The notes: generated from the sequence alone by a model not told the origin. 57,739 nucleotides of DNA from Candidatus Zixiibacteriota bacterium (GCA_040752595.1 JBFMGX010000045.1:1-57739), one strand, 5' to 3'. Shown: positions 46,800-56,835, numbered from the stretch's first letter. Made by a program: numbers and translations.

Positions 46800-47429
46800 A
46801 TGGCGCGTTATCGGGATGCCAACTGCCGCTTGTGTCGGCGGGAAGGCGAGAAGTTGTTCCTGAAGGGGTCGCGGTGCATGTCGGACAAGTGCCCGATTGA
46901 GCGCGGTGCGGGCGCCCCCGGGCAGCACGGGACTTCGACCCGACGGAAAGGGTCGGACTACGGGCTGCAGTTGCGGGAGAAGCAAAAAGTGCGTCGGATC
47001 TATGGCGTTCTGGAGCGGCAGTTCCGCCAGTACTATGAGCGGGCGGCGCGGACGCGGGGCGTGACAGGCGAGAATTTGCTGGTGCTGTTGGAGCGTCGGC
47101 TGGACAACGTCGTGTATCGCCTCGGCTTTGCTCCCTCGCGCAAGGCGGCGCGGCAACTGGTCCGTCACCGTCATTTCACGGTCAACGATCGCATCGTCGA
47201 CGTGCCGTCGTTTCTGGTGTCTCCGGGGGACGTGATGCGGGTGCGCGACAAGTCCAAGCGTCTGGAGCTCATCCACATGGCGCTGCGGGACACGGGGCGC
47301 ACGACCGACCTGCCGTGGTTCCGCCTCGATAAGGCGCACCTCGAAGGTGAGATGCTCGCGTTGCCGTCGCGCGTGGAGATTCCCACGCCCACCCAGGAGC
47401 AGTTGATCGTCGAGTTGTATTCACGCTGA
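46800..47429 (+). CDS. rpsD: 30S ribosomal protein S4 (uS4), zinc-binding type
   Basis: A 209-aa 16S primary binder. A C+ zinc site is visible (Cys9, Cys12, Cys26, Cys31: CRLC and CMSDKC). The S4 RNA-binding domain includes [30 protein letters not shown]. It lies before rpoA as usual and in E. coli represses the alpha operon. Confidence 0.97.
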   Translation: MARYRDANCRLCRREGEKLFLKGSRCMSDKCPIERGAGAPGQHGTSTRRKGSDYGLQLREKQKVRRIYGVLERQFRQYYERAARTRGVTGENLLVLLERRLDNVVYRLGFAPSRKAARQLVRHRHFTVNDRIVDVPSFLVSPGDVMRVRDKSKRLELIHMALRDTGRTTDLPWFRLDKAHLEGEMLALPSRVEIPTPTQEQLIVELYSR

Positions 47430-47454
47430 TCGCGCCGGTGGAGGTCTGAAGATC

Positions 47455-48462
47455 ATGAAGTGGAGAGCACTGACCATGCCGAGGGAGATCGTGGTCGACG
47501 AGACCACGCGGACGCCGACCTACGGCCGCTTCTACATCGAACCTCTCGAGCGTGGCTTTGGAAACACCATCGGCCATGCCCTCCGGCGGACATTGATCTC
47601 GTCGATTCAGGGCGCCGCCGTCACGGCGGTCCGCGTCGAGGGGGTCGTCCACGAGTTCTCCACGATCCCGGGCGTGTTCGAGGACGTGACCGACATCATT
47701 CTGAATATCAAGCAGATTCGCGCGCAGCTCTTCTCCGACGGGCCGGAGATGCTCGTCCTCGAGGTCGACCAGGTCGGGCGGTACAACGCGGGTCAGATCG
47801 AGGAGAACCCCAACGTCAAGATCGCCAATCCCGATCTGCATCTGTTGGAGTTGACCAAGGATGCGCGCGTGCGCATCGAGATGGATGTCATGCCCGGCCG
47901 CGGCTATACCATAGCGGAGCAGAACAAGCGGCCCGAGCAACCGGTCGGAACGATCCCGGTCGATTCGCTGTTCTCGCCGGTGATCAAGGTCAACTACACC
48001 GTCGAGAATACCCGCGTCGGCCAGCGGACCGATTACGATCGGCTGATCATCGACGTCTGGACCGACGGCACGCTTGTTCCTTTGGACGCCGTCTCCTACG
48101 CCGCCAAGATTCTCAAGGATCACTTCCAGTTGTTCGTGACTGTCGAAGAGGAGTTCGTCGAGGAGTCCTCCAGTGAGGTCGACGAGGAGACGTTGCGCAT
48201 CCGCCAGCTTCTCAACATGCGGGTCGATGAGATGGAGTTGTCGGTACGGTCGTCGAACTGCCTGCGGGCCGCCAATATCATGACCTTGGAGGATCTGGTC
48301 AAGCGCACCGAGTCGGAGATGCTGAAGTACCGCAATTTCGGGCGCAAGTCCCTGACGGAGTTGAACGGCATCCTGGCGGAATTGGGGTTGCACTTCGGGA
48401 TGGACGTCGAGAAGTACAAAGAACCCGCCTCGGAGGCGGTGATGGCCGAGCCCCTGGCATAG
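47455..48462 (+). CDS. rpoA: DNA-directed RNA polymerase alpha subunit
   Basis: A 335-aa protein. The N-terminal dimerisation/assembly domain has TYGRFYIEPLERGFGNTIGHALRRTLISSIQG. An acidic linker is near residues 228-245. The C-terminal domain has ELSVRSSNCLRAANIMTLEDLVKRTE and FGRKSLTELNGILAELGL. Full length. The first residues (KWRALTMPREI) are compatible with either ATG 47455 or the internal ATG at 47476. Confidence 0.97.
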   Translation: MKWRALTMPREIVVDETTRTPTYGRFYIEPLERGFGNTIGHALRRTLISSIQGAAVTAVRVEGVVHEFSTIPGVFEDVTDIILNIKQIRAQLFSDGPEMLVLEVDQVGRYNAGQIEENPNVKIANPDLHLLELTKDARVRIEMDVMPGRGYTIAEQNKRPEQPVGTIPVDSLFSPVIKVNYTVENTRVGQRTDYDRLIIDVWTDGTLVPLDAVSYAAKILKDHFQLFVTVEEEFVEESSSEVDEETLRIRQLLNMRVDEMELSVRSSNCLRAANIMTLEDLVKRTESEMLKYRNFGRKSLTELNGILAELGLHFGMDVEKYKEPASEAVMAEPLA

Positions 48463-48499
48463 CCGGCCGCCCGGAGTCCACAATCAGAATCGAGTCACG

Positions 48500-48994
48500 A
48501 TGAGACACCAACGCACAGTCCGCAAGCTGGGTCGGACCGCCGCACACCGGCGCGCTTTACTGGGGAACATGGCGACAGCGCTGTTTCGCGCCCACGCGGT
48601 CACCACGACCGTGCCCAAGGCCCGCGTAGTGCGCTCGGTCGCGGAACGGTTGATCACACTCGGCAAGCGCGGCGATCTGCACGCGCGTCGCCTGGCCGCT
48701 CGCCGCGTCAAGGATCGCTCGGTGCTGAAGAAGCTCTTCGAGGAGATCGCGCCGCAGTTCTCCGCACGTGCGGGCGGATACACCCGCATCATCAAGCTCG
48801 GCAGCCGCCGCGGTGACGGCGCCTCTCTGGCCCGGTTGGAGCTGCTTGTTCCCAAGGCGACCGTCCAGACCGACGAGAAGGACAAGAAGGAAAAGAAAGG
48901 CAAGAAGGCATCGGCCCCGCAGGGGAAGGACGGCGGAGAAACACCGGCGGCAAAAGGCAAGGGCCGTCGACAGAAGGCCGCCGCCGAGGAGTAG
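48500..48994 (+). CDS. rplQ: 50S ribosomal protein L17 (bL17) with Lys-rich C-terminal tail
   Basis: A 164-aa protein. The core (1-118) has MRHQRTVRKLGRTAAHRRALL, TTVPKARVVRSVAERLITLGK and RRGDGASLARLELL. About 45 extra residues follow, mostly Lys, Ala and Gly (KDKKEKKGKK ... KGKGRRQKAA). It is the last gene before the strong terminator that closes the ribosomal block. Confidence 0.96.
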   Translation: MRHQRTVRKLGRTAAHRRALLGNMATALFRAHAVTTTVPKARVVRSVAERLITLGKRGDLHARRLAARRVKDRSVLKKLFEEIAPQFSARAGGYTRIIKLGSRRGDGASLARLELLVPKATVQTDEKDKKEKKGKKASAPQGKDGGETPAAKGKGRRQKAAAEE

Positions 48995-49017
48995 TGGCGA
49001 CCGGCCATCGACTTCTG

Positions 49018-49050
49018 CGGGCAATCCGGAATGGATTGCCCGTTTCGTTT
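49018..49050 (+). terminator. Rho-independent terminator closing the ribosomal protein block
   Basis: CGGGCAATCC (49018-49027) pairs perfectly with GGATTGCCCG (49033-49042) around a 5-nt loop, followed by TTTCGTTT. It lies 24 bases after the rplQ stop and 31 bases before the next gene. It is the only clear intrinsic terminator seen on the plus strand. Confidence 0.85.
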
Positions 49051-49073
49051 CTGGTTCTGCGTGGAATCGCGTG

Positions 49074-49460
49074 ATGAAGACGCCTGGTCGCGATGCCCGA
49101 TCGACCATCGCCGTGGTTGTAATCGCTGTGGCGATCGTGATTGGCGGCTCGATCGGCCTGGTTCGCTGGCGCAACGGTGGCCGCCAGCTGACTCCTGCGA
49201 TTACGTGGGCCGCCGAATCGCTCCTGCAGATCCCCGATTCCGTCGCGGCGGCAGTCTTCCCCCTCGATGCATTTGCCGTGGCGCGGCAGCGATTCTGTAC
49301 GCAGCTACGGGGGGGGACGCTGCCCGTCGATTCCGTGCGATCGTTCTATCAGGCGTATGCCTTGTGGGTTCGGGACGGCGTCATGAGCGCAGAGGACGTG
49401 GTGCAGTTGGGGCGGTTCTTGGGGCTGTCGCCGGACTTAGAGCAGACATTGCCCCGCTGA
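49074..49460 (+). CDS. Small membrane-anchored hypothetical protein before deoB
   Basis: A 128-aa protein. A basic start (MKTPGRDAR) and a membrane helix at about 11-28 ([19 protein letters not shown]) are followed by about 95 residues that should lie outside the inner membrane. That part is helical ([67 protein letters not shown]). I do not recognise a family. It has a weak ribosome binding site. Its stop is 4 bp before deoB, so they are probably co-transcribed. The composition and downstream spacing support a real gene. Confidence 0.65.
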   Translation: MKTPGRDARSTIAVVVIAVAIVIGGSIGLVRWRNGGRQLTPAITWAAESLLQIPDSVAAAVFPLDAFAVARQRFCTQLRGGTLPVDSVRSFYQAYALWVRDGVMSAEDVVQLGRFLGLSPDLEQTLPR

Positions 49461-49464
49461 TTTC

Positions 49465-50664
49465 ATGAATATCCGTCGAGCCATCGTCATCGTCCTCGAT
49501 GGGTGCGGCATCGGTGATGCGCCGGATGCGACAGCATTCGGCGATGAGGGCTCGAATACGCTGGCGAACACCGCGCGTGCGGTCGGCGGACTCGATTGTC
49601 CGAATCTGGCGCGATTGGGACTGGGACACCTGCACGACATCGCCGGTGTGCCGCCAGTGCCGTCACCGATCGGCTCATACGGGAGAATGAAACAACGCGC
49701 CGCCGGCAAGGACTCGACCTCCGGACATTGGGAGTTGATGGGGGTCACGCTGACGGAACCGTTCCCACTGTATCCGCACGGATTTGGGCGCCAGATCCTC
49801 GACCCATTTGTCGCGCGTACCGGGCGCGGGGTGATCGGCAACTGCCCCGCCTCCGGCACGCAGATCATCGCCGATCTCGGTGAGCGTCACTGCCGGACCG
49901 GCGAGTGGATCGTTTACACATCCGCGGATTCGGTGTTCCAGATCGCGGCGCATGAGGATGTCGTGCCGATCGAACAACTGTACTCGGCCTGCCGCATCGC
50001 GCGCGAGATTCTCCGGGGGCCGGATGCCGTTGGACGCGTGATCGCCCGACCGTTCGTCGGCACGCCCGGCGCGTTTGTACGTACACACAGACGCCGCGAT
50101 TTCTCACTGGAGCCGCCGGAGCCCACGGTTCTCGACCGGTTGATGTCCGCGGGAATCCCCACCGTGGGAATCGGCAAAATCGACGATCTCTTCGCCGGAC
50201 GCGGATTATCCGTGAAGATCCATACCCATGATAATATCGATGGTATGGAACAGACGATCACGGCCATGGCGGAGGTCCCGGACGGTCTGATCTTCGTCAA
50301 CCTGGTCGAGTTCGACATGGTCTGGGGGCACCGCAACGACCCGCGGGGATTCGCCGACGGGTTGGCGCAGTTCGACCGCCAGTTGGGTGTGCTCTTGCCG
50401 CGATTGACCCCGGCCGACGTGTTGTTTCTCGTCGCCGACCATGGCGTCGACCCGACGACCCCGTCCACCGACCACTCCCGCGAGATGATTCCACTTCTGG
50501 CCTATGGTCCATCGCTGCGGGCCGGTGTGAATCTCGGCGTGCGGGAGACCTTTGCCGACCTGGCGGTGACCTTGCTCGATATATTCCCGCGGGCGGCGAC
50601 CGCACCGGTGACGGGGGCGTCGAGTTTCTGGGGGGAGTTGGTCAACGTGAATCCTCCCATGTGA
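49465..50664 (+). CDS. deoB: Phosphopentomutase DeoB
   Basis: A 399-aa alkaline-phosphatase-superfamily enzyme interconverting (deoxy)ribose 1- and 5-phosphate. Metal-site motifs: [14 protein letters not shown] with Asp12 at the N-terminus, the phospho-acceptor region [13 protein letters not shown] (Thr in DSTSGHWE), and [17 protein letters not shown] at the C-terminus. Also [15 protein letters not shown]-type and [13 protein letters not shown] segments. Family length is normal. It is immediately followed by the Cdd-DeoC fusion, so the two make consecutive steps possible. Confidence 0.96.
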   Translation: MNIRRAIVIVLDGCGIGDAPDATAFGDEGSNTLANTARAVGGLDCPNLARLGLGHLHDIAGVPPVPSPIGSYGRMKQRAAGKDSTSGHWELMGVTLTEPFPLYPHGFGRQILDPFVARTGRGVIGNCPASGTQIIADLGERHCRTGEWIVYTSADSVFQIAAHEDVVPIEQLYSACRIAREILRGPDAVGRVIARPFVGTPGAFVRTHRRRDFSLEPPEPTVLDRLMSAGIPTVGIGKIDDLFAGRGLSVKIHTHDNIDGMEQTITAMAEVPDGLIFVNLVEFDMVWGHRNDPRGFADGLAQFDRQLGVLLPRLTPADVLFLVADHGVDPTTPSTDHSREMIPLLAYGPSLRAGVNLGVRETFADLAVTLLDIFPRAATAPVTGASSFWGELVNVNPPM

Positions 50665-50686
50665 GGTGCGGATTCAGGATTGGCGA

Positions 50687-50708
50687 ACAAGGGGCTTAAG
50701 CCCCTTGT
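50687..50708. repeat. 22-bp perfect palindrome, copy 2
   Basis: Identical to the palindrome at 116-137 (ACAAGGGGCTT plus its reverse complement), again followed by TT. It lies in the 81-bp gap between deoB and the Cdd-DeoC gene, overlapping the open frame upstream of the chosen start, where it would encode KGLKPL. Confidence 0.8.
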
Positions 50709-50745
50709 TTACCCTCACATCCATGTGATTGATCGATACGTGGGA

Positions 50746-51849
50746 ATGAGCGAGACAGTGACACCGACCGATTCCGAGCGACGCGCGCTCGACTTGGCCC
50801 GCGCCGCGCAGCAACATGCGCATGCGCCCTTCTCGGGGAAGCATGTCGGCGCGGCCGTGATCACACAAGACGGGGCGATATTCGCCGGGTGCAACGTTGA
50901 GAATGGTACCCACGAACTCGACATTTGCGCCGAGCACAATGCCATCACGACCGCCGTGGCGGCCGGTCACACCGAGTTCGTCACGGTCGTTGTGATCGCG
51001 CCCGATGAGCGGTTCTGGCCGCCGTGTGCCTCGTGCCGAGAGGTGATCATGGCGTTTGGCCCCGATCCCCTCGTGCTGATGTCGACCCGCGACGGACGTT
51101 CATGCCGCGCCCGGCTGTCGCAGTTGCCGACTCGGCCATTTGCAGACGAGAAGGACGGAATCACGCGCGAAGCCCCGATCCCGGTCCCACGTCTGACAGC
51201 GAAGGAGTTGGCGCGACATATCGATCACACCAATCTGGCGCCTGACGTCACAACGGTCCAGATCGTAACCTTGTGCGCCGAAGCACGTCAGCACGGATTC
51301 GCTGCCGTCTGTGTCAACCCCGCACATGTCGCGACCGCCGCCGCCGAGCTAAGGGCTACGAGTGTGGCCGTCTGCGGCGTTGTCGGTTTTCCCACCGGCG
51401 CCCACGAGACCCAGATCAAGGTCGCGGAGGCGGTGTCATCTGTCCGCAACGGCGCCCGCGAGATCGACATGGTCGCCCATGCGGGTTGGTTGAAAGACGG
51501 GGATGTCCGTCGCTACGTCGAGGACATCCGTGCGGTGCGTTACGCCATCGGGGACGTTCTGATCCTCAAGGTGATCATCGAAGCCAGTCTCCTTGAACCG
51601 GCACAAATCGAACGAGCCGCGCTGCTCGCCGTTGAAGGCGGCGCGAACTTCGTGAAGACCTCCACCGGCGTCTACGGCCGGGCGCGATTGGAAGATGTCC
51701 GTCTGCTGCGTCGCATCCTCCCGCCCCACATCAAAATCAAAGCCGCCGGCGGCATCCGCACGTACGAGACCGCCTGCGCCTTCATCGCCGCCGGAGCGGA
51801 GCGGATCGGGACGTCGTGCTCGATGTCAATCGTCCGCTCAGTGTCGTGA
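50746..51849 (+). CDS. Cytidine deaminase / deoxyribose-phosphate aldolase fusion protein
   Basis: One uninterrupted 367-aa frame. Residues 8-125 are a cytidine deaminase: zinc ligands Cys61, Cys94, Cys97 and the proton-shuttling Glu63 in CAE and PCASCRE. After a linker (125-147), residues 148-367 are deoxyribose-phosphate aldolase: IDHTNLAPD, VCGVVGFPTGAH, EIDMV (Asp241), LKVIIE (Lys275), FVKTSTG with Schiff-base Lys304, and IKAAGGIRT (Lys332). Cdd deaminates (deoxy)cytidine; DeoC cleaves deoxyribose 5-phosphate to acetaldehyde and glyceraldehyde 3-phosphate. DeoB next door makes the aldolase substrate. Start at ATG 50746, after the palindrome; the ribosome binding site is poor. Confidence 0.92.
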   Translation: MSETVTPTDSERRALDLARAAQQHAHAPFSGKHVGAAVITQDGAIFAGCNVENGTHELDICAEHNAITTAVAAGHTEFVTVVVIAPDERFWPPCASCREVIMAFGPDPLVLMSTRDGRSCRARLSQLPTRPFADEKDGITREAPIPVPRLTAKELARHIDHTNLAPDVTTVQIVTLCAEARQHGFAAVCVNPAHVATAAAELRATSVAVCGVVGFPTGAHETQIKVAEAVSSVRNGAREIDMVAHAGWLKDGDVRRYVEDIRAVRYAIGDVLILKVIIEASLLEPAQIERAALLAVEGGANFVKTSTGVYGRARLEDVRLLRRILPPHIKIKAAGGIRTYETACAFIAAGAERIGTSCSMSIVRSVS

Positions 51850-51896
51850 TCGAGTTTTGCAAGTCCCGGATGCCCTGCCCATACGGTGTGCTGAAG

Positions 51897-51925
51897 AGGC
51901 GGGCGGCCCATGTGGCCGCCCCTAC
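51897..51925. repeat. Palindromic hairpin between convergent genes
   Basis: GGGCGGCC-CATGT-GGCCGCCC (51901-51921) is a perfect 8-bp stem flanked by CCTAC. It lies in the 91-bp gap between the convergent Cdd-DeoC and PBP genes and could act as a bidirectional terminator, although there is no T-run. The CCTAC flank also ends the dumbbell repeat at 55533-55595, and a degenerate GTAGGGGC occurs after prfB at 56754. Confidence 0.6.
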
Positions 51926-51940
51926 GAACACGTTGCGATC

Positions 51941-54031
51941 CTACAGCCGCAACCGTCGCGGTCTGTGCCGTCGCCAGCGATCGTGGATGGGGCAGGTGTC
52001 GAGCGTGTCGGCGGGATTGGTGAAGACTTCCTCGCGGTTGGCGGGGCAGTCCTCGACCGCGCGTTTGTTGGAGTCCTGGCAGACCATGATCGTGTAAACG
52101 CCCTCGGGCGCGACGAAGTCACCCGCGGGCAGATCGCGGGTGGCGTACTTCATCACTTCGGTCCAGATCGGCAGTGCCGTGGCGGCGCCGGTGCCTGTGT
52201 GATACCCACCGATCGGCGTTTTCAGATCATACCCCACCCAGACGCCGCAGGTGATCTGCGGCGTGAAGCCGACGAACCAGTTGTCCATATACTCGTTCGA
52301 CGTGCCGGTCTTCCCGGCCGCGGAACGCCAGAATCCACGCGAACGGGCGCTGGCGGCGGTGCCGGAGTCGATGACCGACTTCATCGTGTGCAAGACGACA
52401 TAGGCGGTCTGCGCCGACAGAACCTCTTCGCGCCGGGGCGCGCTGCGTTCCTCGATCACGCGGCCGAATTGATCGGTGATGCGACGAATCTGCGTCGGGT
52501 CGGTGCGGATGCCGCCGTTGGGAAAGACCGAATACGCCTCCACCATGTCAGAGAGCGTCACCTCGGAGCTGCCGATCGCCAGCGACGGCACCGGGAGCAA
52601 CGGCGTGGAGATCCCCATCTTCTCGGCGTAGAAGACCGCGCGCTGGACATCGATCTTTTGCAGGAGACGGACAAAGACGAGGTTGCGCGACTCGCGCAGC
52701 CCGTAGTGAATCGTCACCGGCCCCTCGAACTTGTTGTCGAAGTTCCCGGGGTTGTAATCCGGCGCCCCGGGGATCTTGATCAGCACCGGCGCATCGAGGA
52801 TCGTGTCCGAGGGCCTGAATCCCGCCTCGACGGCGGCGGTCAGGATGAACGGCTTGAACGCCGACCCCGGTTGGCGCAGCGCCTGGGTGACCCGGTTGAA
52901 CTGGCTTTCGCCGTAATCGTACCCGCCGACCATGGCGAGAATCGCGCCGGTCTCGTTGTCCATGACCATGATCGCCGCCTGCATCTTCTTGCGCACGCGT
53001 ACACGTCGGCCGGACGTGGAATCGTAGACCAGATAAGTATAAACGGGATCGTTGGGACCATGACGCGCCGCGGCGACACCGCGCAGTGAGTCCAGGCGGT
53101 ATTGAACCGTCCGCTCCGCCACGCGTTGGATGCCGGGATCGAAGGTGGTGTAGATCGACCACCCCTCGGTGTACAGCGCATCTTCGCCGTAGGTCCTCTC
53201 GATGTAGCGACGGATCTCCTCGGCGAAGTAATCGCCGATCTGGGTCGGCGCCTCGGCGGTATGCAGCTCGATCGGCAGCGCGCTCAGGGAGTCGCACGCG
53301 GTCTGGTCGAGGTCGCCGACTGTGGCCAACGAGCGGAGGACGACATTGCGACGCGCCCGCGCGCGTTCCCGATTGCGCAATGGTGAGTAGGCCGACGGTG
53401 CCGGCAAGAGACCGACCAGGACGGCTCCCTCCAGCAGCGACAGTTCCTCGGTGTGTTTGCCGAAATAGGTCTGCGCCGCCGCCTCGATGCCATAGGCCCC
53501 CGAGCCGTAGTAGCTGTGGTTGAGGTACATCTCGAGGATCTCATCCTTGGCATAGACGCGCTCGAGCTTGATCGCCACCATCCACTCTTTGATCTTCCGC
53601 TCGATGGTCCGCTCCGGCGTGAGGAAGAGCTGACGCGCCAACTGCTGCGTGATGGTTGAGCCCCCCTGCGGGCGCCGACCGATCAGAGGACGGATGACGA
53701 CGCCGCGGAGGATCGCAGTCCAGCGCACGCCCCAGTGATCGTAGAACTCGCGGTCCTCCGTGGCGATGAGCGCGCGCACGACGTGCGGCGGCAGTTTGCT
53801 CAATGGCGTGAGGACGCGACGCTCGGTGTAGAACTCATAGAAGGGTTGGTCATTGCGATCAAACAGCCGCGTCGACAGGCGGGGTTTGAAGCTGTAGACC
53901 TGCTCGATGGACGGGAGTTCTTGGCCGTACCGCCATAGAGTGGCAACCACCCAGGCGCTCAGGGCCGCGCCGATCGGCACGACAACCAGCAGGGTTATGA
54001 GAATGAGTCGTCGGGAACTGCTCTTGGCCAT
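51941..54031 (-). CDS. Class A penicillin-binding protein, PBP1A-like
   Basis: A 696-aa bifunctional peptidoglycan synthase. A membrane anchor is at about 8-32. The glycosyltransferase-51 domain (60-235) has ATEDREFYDHWGV with the catalytic Glu and GGSTITQQLARQLFL. The transpeptidase domain has Ser390-x-x-Lys393 (SAFK), the SRN motif (RESRNLVF) and KTGTS at 574-578. The C-terminal ~50 residues are basic with several Cys. The ATG at 54031 follows a weak AGGTCCG; a TTG one codon earlier is also in frame. It faces the deo genes convergently and diverges from tyrS. Confidence 0.93.
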   Translation of the reverse strand: MAKSSSRRLILITLLVVVPIGAALSAWVVATLWRYGQELPSIEQVYSFKPRLSTRLFDRNDQPFYEFYTERRVLTPLSKLPPHVVRALIATEDREFYDHWGVRWTAILRGVVIRPLIGRRPQGGSTITQQLARQLFLTPERTIERKIKEWMVAIKLERVYAKDEILEMYLNHSYYGSGAYGIEAAAQTYFGKHTEELSLLEGAVLVGLLPAPSAYSPLRNRERARARRNVVLRSLATVGDLDQTACDSLSALPIELHTAEAPTQIGDYFAEEIRRYIERTYGEDALYTEGWSIYTTFDPGIQRVAERTVQYRLDSLRGVAAARHGPNDPVYTYLVYDSTSGRRVRVRKKMQAAIMVMDNETGAILAMVGGYDYGESQFNRVTQALRQPGSAFKPFILTAAVEAGFRPSDTILDAPVLIKIPGAPDYNPGNFDNKFEGPVTIHYGLRESRNLVFVRLLQKIDVQRAVFYAEKMGISTPLLPVPSLAIGSSEVTLSDMVEAYSVFPNGGIRTDPTQIRRITDQFGRVIEERSAPRREEVLSAQTAYVVLHTMKSVIDSGTAASARSRGFWRSAAGKTGTSNEYMDNWFVGFTPQITCGVWVGYDLKTPIGGYHTGTGAATALPIWTEVMKYATRDLPAGDFVAPEGVYTIMVCQDSNKRAVEDCPANREEVFTNPADTLDTCPIHDRWRRHRPRRLRL

Positions 54032-54229
54032 CAATGTGTCGGACCTGCGCCACGCACAGTGAATCGTTGGATGACATTGCCCGCCCCAGCAGAGCAGACC
54101 GTGATTGGTCGGGCGGGATTTGGGTTGGCTTGCATGCTGGTTTCTACGCGTAATGCAGCCGCACGATCACCGCCGGCCGCAAATGGCTCAACCTTGTCGC
54201 CGTGATCATCAGGGTCAAGGAAAAAGCCC

Positions 54230-54259
54230 TTGTGACTCTCCGCAGCATGACCGTATCAT
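54230..54259 (+). promoter_or_regulatory. Candidate promoter for tyrS
   Basis: TTGTGA (54230-54235), an 18-bp spacer and TATCAT (54254-54259) lie 35 bp before the chosen tyrS start. The 262-bp gap between the divergent PBP gene and tyrS holds no gene. No T-box leader was seen. Confidence 0.4.
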
Positions 54260-54293
54260 GGCCAAACCCGTTAGAACAGCGGGAGTTGACACC

Positions 54294-55529
54294 ATGGCAT
54301 TGCCCCCGTTGCCGGTCCAATTGGAGATCATCCGCTCAGGTACTGTTGAAGTCCTGCCCGAGGGTGAACTCGAGAAGAAGGTCGCCCGCAGCATCGCCGA
54401 GAATCGACCTCTGCGGGTCAAACAGGGTTTTGATCCCACCGCCCCAGACATCCACCTCGGACACACAGTCGGACTGCGTAAGTTGAAGCAATTTCAGGAC
54501 TTGGGGCACCAGATCGTGCTGATCGTCGGCGATTACACGGGGATGGTCGGAGACCCCTCCGGACGTTCGGCGACCCGTCCGCGACTGCAAGAGGACGAAG
54601 TGCGCGCCAATGCCGAGACCTACCAGCGGCAGTTCTTCAAGGTCCTCGACCGGACCAAGACCGAGGTACGCTATAACGGTGAGTGGTTCGCCAAGATGTC
54701 GTTCAGCGAGATCATGCATCTGGCCTCGCGGATCACGGTGGCCCGGATGCTGGAGCGCGATGATTTCGAAACGCGGTTCCGGGCCGGGGCGCCGATCTCC
54801 ATCCACGAGATGTTCTACCCCTTGATGCAGGCGTACGACTCGGTGGCGATCCATGCCGATATCGAAATCGGCGGCACCGATCAGAAGTTCAACCTGCTGA
54901 CGGGGCGGCAGATTCAGGAGGACTACGGTGTCGAACCGCAAGCGATCCTCACGTTGCCGATTCTGCCCGGCACCGACGGCGTGCAGCGGATGAGCAAGTC
55001 GACCGGTAACTACATCGGGATCGACGAGTCACCCGGCGAGATGTTTGGCAAGACGATGTCGGTCCCCGATGCGCTGATTGCTTCGTATTTTGAGTTGGTG
55101 ACCGATGTTCCGGTCGCGCGGGTGGCGGAAGTGAAGCGACTCCTGTCGGATGGTCAGGCCAATCCGCGCGACTTGAAGCTGGAACTGGCGGAGACACTGG
55201 TGCGTATGTATCACGGGCCCGATGCGGGCAGGAAGGCGCGCGACGAATTCGTGCACCAATTCTCAGAGCGCCGCGCGCCGACGGAGATCGAAACGCATCA
55301 GATCACCACGAGCGCGCCGAGCCTGCGTCTGGCCGAGATCGTCGTCGACTCGGCCCTCGCCGGGTCGCTGAGTGAAGCCAAGCGCAAGATCCAGCAGGGC
55401 GGCGTGCGCATCGACGATGTCCCCCACGCCGACCCGCAGGAGATGGTGTCCACCGCGCAGCCGTTTGTGCTGAATGTGGGCAAGCGCTTCTACAAGCGGA
55501 TTGAATTCGTCCGCGAGGCATCGAAGTGA
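54294..55529 (+). CDS. tyrS: Tyrosyl-tRNA synthetase
   Basis: A 411-aa class I synthetase. It has the HIGH variant HLGH (in DIHLGHTVGL), GDYTGMVGDPSGR, the KMSKS loop RMSKSTGN, and a C-terminal S4 RNA-binding domain (GSLSEAKRKIQQGGVRID). The start at 54294 has GCGGGAG upstream; an in-frame opening to 54105 adds 63 residues with no resemblance to TyrRS. A dumbbell repeat and prfB follow. Confidence 0.96.
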   Translation: MALPPLPVQLEIIRSGTVEVLPEGELEKKVARSIAENRPLRVKQGFDPTAPDIHLGHTVGLRKLKQFQDLGHQIVLIVGDYTGMVGDPSGRSATRPRLQEDEVRANAETYQRQFFKVLDRTKTEVRYNGEWFAKMSFSEIMHLASRITVARMLERDDFETRFRAGAPISIHEMFYPLMQAYDSVAIHADIEIGGTDQKFNLLTGRQIQEDYGVEPQAILTLPILPGTDGVQRMSKSTGNYIGIDESPGEMFGKTMSVPDALIASYFELVTDVPVARVAEVKRLLSDGQANPRDLKLELAETLVRMYHGPDAGRKARDEFVHQFSERRAPTEIETHQITTSAPSLRLAEIVVDSALAGSLSEAKRKIQQGGVRIDDVPHADPQEMVSTAQPFVLNVGKRFYKRIEFVREASK

Positions 55530-55532
55530 TCA

Positions 55533-55595
55533 GTAGGGCAAGAGCCCTGTGCTCTTGCCGCGTCACTTGTCAGGAGCACAGGGCTCCTGACCTAC
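55533..55595. repeat. Dumbbell (two-hairpin) intergenic repeat, variant B
   Basis: GCAAGAGC-CCTGT-GCTCTTGC (55538-55558) and GTCAGGAG-CACAGGG-CTCCTGAC (55569-55591) sit in tandem, bracketed by GTAGG and CCTAC. In addition AGCCCTGTGCTC in the first unit is the exact complement of GAGCACAGGGCT in the second, so the pair can also form one long stem. It fills the tyrS-prfB gap. Confidence 0.8.
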
Positions 55596-55639
55596 GCGAC
55601 TGAATTCACCCGCAAAGAATCGAAGGGAACCCGATAAGC

Positions 55640-56756
<1,117 letters not shown>

Positions 56757-56835
56757 GGGCGCGGCGTGCTTGTCCGCCTCTGGCGGGCCGTGCCCATCCC
56801 TTCGGCGAACCCTTATCAGATCGCCTGCACGACTC

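Noticed and set aside
48768-49073. Upstream part of the open frame leading to the small anchored protein
   Set aside because: It overlaps rplQ in another frame and crosses the terminator stem. The ATG at 49074 directly precedes the membrane helix.
54105-54293. 63-residue N-terminal extension of TyrS
   Set aside because: The residues are His/Arg/Gln-rich and unlike TyrRS. A good ribosome binding site precedes the shorter start, and the region holds the likely promoter.
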